The notes below the pieces were generated by a model, which saw only the letters and a list, made by a program, of their open reading frames with translations, did not search any database and had not been told where the DNA came from. From the IMG/VR virus record IMGVR_UViG_3300034103_001647, positions 1 to 35,796 of that record: a DNA stretch of 35,796 nt. One strand, written 5' to 3'. Every line of letters begins with the position of its first letter. Within the stretch, counting starts at the first letter, position 1. This document shows, in pieces, positions 32,118-35,796 of the stretch. Position numbers and translations under genes: made by a program. The DNA is from a virus.

Positions 32118-32432
32118 ATGGCAAACACGACTGGCGACATGACGATGGCCTACATCGCCCGCGGTGGCGAGCAGATGCAGACGACGGCTGCTGCGGTTCT
32201 GGCGCGTGGCGAGTTTGACTACGATGACGTCGCCAGCCTGGCGGTCGCCATCATCGCCGACTTCAATGGCGGCAATTCCGGCAACTCTCTGGCCATCGAC
32301 CAGGGTCGCCAGATCGTTCGCCTGTCGCTGTATTTGATGGACTACTACGATTTGTTGTCAACGGTGGAAGTAATGGCCTACGGCACTGCCGAAAATGCCG
32401 CCAAGACGTACGGATTCTACGTCGGCGCCTAA
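32118..32432 (+). CDS. Small hypothetical protein in promoter-gene-terminator cassette, 104 residues
   Basis: A 104-residue helical, Ala-rich, acidic protein (MANTTGDMTMAYIARGGEQM...), with DYDDVASLAVAIIADF and a Tyr-rich stretch (LYLMDYYDLLSTVEVMAYGT). No family is recognised. It is a single-gene unit with its own promoter and terminator; the promoter is the first copy of the 85-bp repeat. It is a candidate accessory or anti-defence gene by context only. Confidence 0.75.
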   Translation: MANTTGDMTMAYIARGGEQMQTTAAAVLARGEFDYDDVASLAVAIIADFNGGNSGNSLAIDQGRQIVRLSLYLMDYYDLLSTVEVMAYGTAENAAKTYGFYVGA

Positions 32433-32449
32433 CGGCAACCACCAACAAA

Positions 32450-32478
32450 CAGGCCAGCGACCACCAGTCGCTGGCCTG
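32450..32478 (+). terminator. Terminator after the 104-residue gene
   Basis: CAGGCCAGCGAC, a 5-base loop and GTCGCTGGCCTG form a perfect 12-bp stem, preceded by AACAAA and followed by TCTGTTTGT. It shares AACAAACAGGCCAGCG with the next terminator at 32853, so the two cassettes also have related ends. Confidence 0.88.
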
Positions 32479-32496
32479 TCTGTTTGTCCGTGGCGT

Positions 32497-32581
32497 GCTA
32501 TTGACAATAGTCTGTGGCCGTGGCATACTCAGTCTGTCGGTAGCGAATGGCCTACCGACCGCGCAAACGATGATGAAGCGA
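32497..32581 (+). promoter_or_regulatory. Promoter-leader repeat, copy 2
   Basis: A second copy of the 85-bp promoter-leader (3 differences from copy 1): TTGACA at 32501, CATACT at 32524..32529, the CTATTGACAATAG palindrome at 32498..32510 and the same 5' hairpin. The ribosome site differs (GAAGCGA instead of GGAGCGA), so translation may be weaker. Confidence 0.85.
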
Positions 32582-32587
32582 GTGATC

Positions 32588-32839
32588 ATGGCGACGATGA
32601 CCTACGTGATCGAGACGCGCGACAACCAGGGCTGGTCCTACGACGGGATCTGCACCACCAGCCTCAGCGACTGCACCTGGGAGACTGCCGAGGAAGCCGA
32701 GTTCGTGGTCCACGACCTGCGCTCGCAGGATGGCGATTGGGCGGACGCGGATTACCGCATCGTTGAAGTCGCGCTGGGTGGTGATCTCTGGCCGGGATAC
32801 ACTGTGGCGCGGATCGTTGAGACGTTTGAGCGCGACTGA
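32588..32839 (+). CDS. Small acidic protein in second cassette, 83 residues
   Basis: An 83-residue, very acidic and Trp-rich protein (MATMTYVIETRDNQGWSYDG...; about 19 Asp/Glu against 5 Lys/Arg) with a beta-alpha-beta-like pattern (YRIVEVALGGDLW). The acidic surface recalls small DNA-mimic or anti-restriction proteins, but no motif proves it. Another in-frame ATG lies 15 bases upstream. It has its own promoter and is followed by a strong terminator. Confidence 0.72.
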   Translation: MATMTYVIETRDNQGWSYDGICTTSLSDCTWETAEEAEFVVHDLRSQDGDWADADYRIVEVALGGDLWPGYTVARIVETFERD

Positions 32840-32852
32840 GATCGGTGCCCAT

Positions 32853-32891
32853 AACAAACAGGCCAGCGGCATTGCCGCTGGCCTGTTTGTT
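32853..32891. terminator. Bidirectional terminator between convergent operons
   Basis: AACAAACAGGCCAGCGGC, a 3-base loop and its complement form a perfect 18-bp stem with A-rich and T-rich flanks on both sides. It ends the rightward cassette and would also stop leftward transcripts that leave the holin gene at 32959. Confidence 0.92.
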
Positions 32892-32958
32892 TGTGCCTTG
32901 CAGCACGTGCGCGGTGTCGTTCAAACGCCATTGTCCCCAGGCGCCGAACGCCGCTAGT

Positions 32959-33213
32959 CTACTTCAATGCCGAGCGTCCCGTCGCCGTTTCCAACGCGTT
33001 CTGTGTGAACGACACGACCGCGACCACGCCGGCCCACGCTGCCGACCACAGCGCGCGCTTCAGCAGGTCGACGTCCGGAATGGTGTCGATGTTCATGGCG
33101 CCGCTGGTCGTGATCGCGATGAAGACGCCGAAAAATGCCTGCACAAACGTTCGCAGGCCTCGCACTACAGGGTCACGCCATTGCATTCGTTGTAGGCCTT
33201 CCTGGCGCGTCAC
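32959..33213 (-). CDS. Holin (r1t-like)
   Basis: An 84-residue protein with two hydrophobic segments (about 20-40, LRTFVQAFFGVFIAITTSGA; and 52-72, LKRALWSAAWAGVVAVVSFT), separated by a short polar loop with DTIPDVD. This layout is that of r1t-type holins, which open the cytoplasmic membrane for endolysin release. A GTG start shares GTGA with the endolysin stop, so holin is made from the same mRNA. The short C-terminal tail is polar, as expected. Confidence 0.82.
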   Translation of the reverse strand: MTRQEGLQRMQWRDPVVRGLRTFVQAFFGVFIAITTSGAMNIDTIPDVDLLKRALWSAAWAGVVAVVSFTQNALETATGRSALK

Positions 33214-34661
33214 AGCGCCCTAGTAAACGCGACACGGACATCGCAGTCAGCGCAGCGAATGCGACTGCCGCGCTCCGTTACCCACCACCACGCGCCGTCC
33301 GTCCCCTGCACAGCCCACTGCGCGCGGAATCCCTCGCCACCAGGCTTCGCCGGCGCACGCGTTTCGCCGGACGTCACGTCAGCGTACTGGCGCCAGCGCG
33401 CGCCTTCGTTGGCACGAACATCGCGCACGCAGGTCCAGAAAGTGACGCCGCCGATGTTGCTATCGTGGCCCATGGTCGACGGCATCGGTCCAGGTTCGAT
33501 GTACACCGGCGCCGGTGGCACCACTGGCGTGCTGTACATCTCGCGCACAGCACGCAGCGCAGCCGAGGCGCATTTATCGTAGAAACCTGGCGTGTCGATA
33601 ATCCGCAGGTCTGCGCTGCTAGACAGGTTGCCATGCTCCACGACCAGCCTCGGCGACCGCTTCCTGTTCGCTGCCGTGTACGCAAGCATGCCGAGGCGAT
33701 AGCCCTGCGATCCAACGCCAGTGGCGCGTTCGGACATGACGCCAGGTTCCGTCGTCTGCCGCAGCGGCAGGCCAGTGGCCGCGGCGATGTACTGCGACAC
33801 CAGCCGCGCCAGGCCGATGTCATCTTTGTTCTGCGCCCACGTGTCGTCCGCCGGCGCGCCATTGGCGACCGCCGTGCGCAGGCCAGTGACGTCCGGCACG
33901 ATGGCAAACACACCACGCGCAGCCGCGCCTTCGAAATGCAGGTCAAACAAAACCGACGGACCGGCGATGCTCGCCATCAGCCGACCGACGCCGCGACCGA
34001 CGCCATCCAGCCCGCCTGGCGACTGGTCTGGCCTACCGTCGCCGTCCATGGATTGCCAGTAGTAAACCGTGAACCCGGCGCCTTCGAACGCGCGTTTGTA
34101 GGCTTGCGCCAGCAGAGGCGTGCGCGCCTTCTCTGCCGGATTGCCAGTGTCGTTGTCGCTGCGATGGCCAGCCGTCAGCACGATGGCCGGCCACGTGTCG
34201 TTGACAATCTTTGGCCACTGTTCCATGGACGATTCCTCCAACTGCCAGCCGTCCAGCATCGCCTGGACCGTCTGGACGTAGGCGGCGACGTTGTTGCCAT
34301 CCGACGATGGCGCAAACACGCCAAGCAGGTCCTGCAGCGTCGTGGTGCGAGCATACGCGTACGTCGGATCGGTGACACGCTGCCGCCATTCGTCGACGCC
34401 ATCGGCCCACGTGGCAAACGTTTGGAATCCGCCGGCGCCGCGTGGCCGCAGGTTGTGCACGTTGCGGTTGGTCGCGACGTTGCGCGCGTACACGGTACCG
34501 TATTTGGATTCATGGAACGCCATCGCCAACGCCAGCGCGCTGTGCGGTCGCGCAGCATCGTACGTCGCGCGCGCCTCGGCGACCAGCGGCGACCGCAGGC
34601 GCATCAGTTCGCCTTGCCATCTGGCAAACGTCACGTCGCCGATGTCGCGCCAGTTAGTCAC
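33210..34661 (-). CDS. Endolysin, two-domain (glycosidase-like plus amidase_3) with SH3-like tail
   Basis: A 483-residue lysin. Residues 30-140 resemble a glucosaminidase/muramidase-type domain (ALALAMAFHESKYGT with Glu 51, and NLRPRGAGGFQTFATWADGV). Residues 155-375 form a zinc N-acetylmuramoyl-L-alanine amidase (amidase_3): LTAGHR with His 166, LFDLHFEGAA with His 242, and VVEHGNLS with catalytic Glu 342. Residues 400-480 form an SH3-like wall-binding region with CVRDVRANEG and WAVQGTDGAWWWVTERG. It overlaps the methyltransferase by 8 bases and the holin by 4. Such architecture is common in phages of Gram-positive hosts. Confidence 0.9.
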   Translation of the reverse strand: MTNWRDIGDVTFARWQGELMRLRSPLVAEARATYDAARPHSALALAMAFHESKYGTVYARNVATNRNVHNLRPRGAGGFQTFATWADGVDEWRQRVTDPTYAYARTTTLQDLLGVFAPSSDGNNVAAYVQTVQAMLDGWQLEESSMEQWPKIVNDTWPAIVLTAGHRSDNDTGNPAEKARTPLLAQAYKRAFEGAGFTVYYWQSMDGDGRPDQSPGGLDGVGRGVGRLMASIAGPSVLFDLHFEGAAARGVFAIVPDVTGLRTAVANGAPADDTWAQNKDDIGLARLVSQYIAAATGLPLRQTTEPGVMSERATGVGSQGYRLGMLAYTAANRKRSPRLVVEHGNLSSSADLRIIDTPGFYDKCASAALRAVREMYSTPVVPPAPVYIEPGPMPSTMGHDSNIGGVTFWTCVRDVRANEGARWRQYADVTSGETRAPAKPGGEGFRAQWAVQGTDGAWWWVTERGSRIRCADCDVRVAFTRAL

Positions 34662-35782
34662 CAGCAGCCTCCAGAGGCAACGGCTGCTGTCGCCCCCAGT
34701 GCGCGATACGCGCCTCGGCGATCGCCGCGTACTCCGGCGACTGTTCGCAGCCGACGAACGTGAACCCCTCTAACGCAGCCGCGCAGCCCGTCGTGCCGCT
34801 GCCGGTGAACGGATCTAGCACGACGCCGCCCGGTGGCGTCACGAGGCGCACGAGGTGGCGCATGAGGGAGATCGGCTTGACGGTGGGGTGATGGTTCTGT
34901 TCGACTACGCCGACGGCTGGTGTCTGCTGCGGTAGCGGTCCCTGTCCCTTTTCGCCGTAACGGTGAGCGCGACGCTCCGGCATCCCGTCTAGCCCCGCGT
35001 TGCGTTCGCGAGTCGACGCCTTCGCGACGTAGAAGAACCGCGACGCGCCGCCTCGGTCGCCGTAGCCGATGTCATCAGCTTTTCGCGATGTCATCCTGAT
35101 AGATGACCTTCCGGTTAGATATCCGTCCTCAGGAAGATTGCGTTTTATTGCTACGCCTGACGGACGGTCCCCGCTCTGCTCGTCAAGCATCGCCGCCGCG
35201 TCGTCGTCGAGCATCACGTTCGCTGGCCAGCGGCCGCCGGTTAGACGATCGACACCGCCTCGGCGAACGCCATATGCAAGCGGTGTCGCAATCGCTCCCG
35301 CTGCTCCGCCGGAGCAGCGGTCATCGCCGTCACCGATCCGACACCCGTCAATGTTCAACGCACCCGTGCCGTGCGCGATCACGTTCGCGGCGACCGTCCC
35401 GGCGAACGGCTTGCGCGCGACGATGACCGGTTCCCACCCCGGCTTCAGCGCGGTGCCCCAGCCTTGCCAGTCGCGGGCGAGGTTGTGCGACTTCGGGAAC
35501 CCGCTACCGTACAGCCACGAGATCGTGTCGCGGATCTCGAACCCGGCATCTTCAATGGCAACCGCGATCCGGTGAAACGTGCGCGACCCGCCAAACGCTA
35601 GCAAATGCCCGCCCGGCTTCAGTACGCGCAAGCACGCTGCCCACGTCGCCGCGTCGAACGCGACGCCGGATCGGTCCCATGATTTACCCATGAAGCCCAA
35701 TTCGTATGGCGGGTCGGTGACGATAGCGTCGACGCTACCAGCCTCCATCGTCGCCATCACGTCGCGGCAGTCGCCGACCAGC
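34654..35782 (-). CDS. DNA methyltransferase (N4/N6-type), 5' end completed at 1..134
   Basis: The main part of a 378-residue amino-methyltransferase. DPPY at 26-29 (motif IV, catalytic) lies near the N-terminus and DPFTGSGTT (326-334, SAM-binding motif I) near the C-terminus, the order of beta-class enzymes. The segment LGFMGKSWDR is typical of phage-borne members. The middle holds the target recognition region (about 110-290). The frame runs off the left part of the contig copy; the start codon lies at 134 in the first copy of the terminal repeat. It may protect phage DNA from host restriction. It lies between the small membrane protein and the endolysin. Confidence 0.92.
35657..35782. repeat. 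126-bp direct terminal repeat (identical to 1..126)
   Basis: These 126 bases are identical to positions 1..126. The two copies complete one methyltransferase frame, so they are one locus seen twice at the ends of a circular or circularly permuted molecule rather than two sites. A true terminal redundancy of this length cannot be excluded. Confidence 0.95.
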
Positions 35783-35796
35783 CATACGAATTGGGC
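35781..35796. other. Inverted 16-base copy at the contig end (likely fold-back artefact)
   Basis: The last 16 bases are the reverse complement of 39..54 (and of 35695..35710), joined with a 2-base overlap to the direct repeat. The sequence does not continue the methyltransferase frame found at 127..134. It is best explained as a chimeric fold-back read or amplification artefact. Confidence 0.7.

Noticed and set aside
33135-34763. 542-codon plus-strand frame opposite the endolysin
   Set aside because: Composition is dominated by Arg, Ala and His as in GC-rich antisense frames. The minus strand has clear amidase motifs.
1-35796. Lysogeny module, integrase or attachment site, and tRNA genes
   Set aside because: No integrase, excisionase, CI-like repressor or tRNA-like cloverleaf was seen. 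The RHH protein alone does not imply lysogeny.

Overview
The window is an essentially complete genome of a tailed, siphovirus-like bacteriophage from an unidentified, high-GC host. Its first 126 bases are repeated exactly at 35657..35782, and the methyltransferase gene reads through that join in frame, so the molecule closes into a circle of about 35,656 bp (or is a circularly permuted genome). The lysis genes (an r1t-like holin and a modular muramidase/amidase-type endolysin with an SH3-like tail) hint at a Gram-positive-type envelope; this is inference only. I found no integrase, CI-type repressor, DNA polymerase or tRNA gene, so the phage looks virulent (or non-integrating) and dependent on the host replisome.

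Late region, leftward (minus strand), from 20405 down to 131 and across the join to 32959: small and large terminase, portal, a MuF head protein fused to an HExxH zincin domain, a small ORF, scaffold, HK97-type capsid, decoration-like protein, head-tail connectors, tail terminator-like protein, tail tube, tail chaperone with a G-GGA-AAA programmed -1 frameshift, tape measure, distal tail protein, tail hub-like protein, collagen-like fibre, small membrane protein, DNA methyltransferase, endolysin and holin. Many genes overlap by 1 to 14 bases (ATGA, TAGTG, TAATG), as expected of one coupled operon.

Early region, leftward from 30449 to 21835: a ribbon-helix-helix regulator, small coiled-coil and zinc-ribbon-like proteins, an SSB-like protein, a large primase-helicase, small unknown genes, a dCMP deaminase, a RusA-like resolvase and two unknown proteins. 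Between the primase gene and the next small gene lies a striking origin: four perfect DnaA boxes in two tandem pairs of a 12-mer, followed by a roughly 200-bp imperfect palindrome carrying ten TGTCGG/CCGACA hexamers.

Rightward region 30569..32891: small acidic proteins and a divergent ThyX in promoter-hairpin-gene-terminator units. Two of these promoters lie in a near-identical 85-bp repeat. The divergent control region at 30450..30668 and both repeats share a CTATTGACA box. ThyX and the dCMP deaminase together would convert dCMP to dTMP.

The most unusual stretch is 20406..21794: almost 1.4 kb without a credible gene, C/A-rich on the leftward strand, with a degenerate hexamer (mostly TAGTCG or AAGTCG) recurring at intervals that are often exactly 37 bp. 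It lies between the end of the early operon and the first packaging gene. Candidate roles are a Rho-dependent termination zone, a packaging or partition site, or a non-coding RNA.
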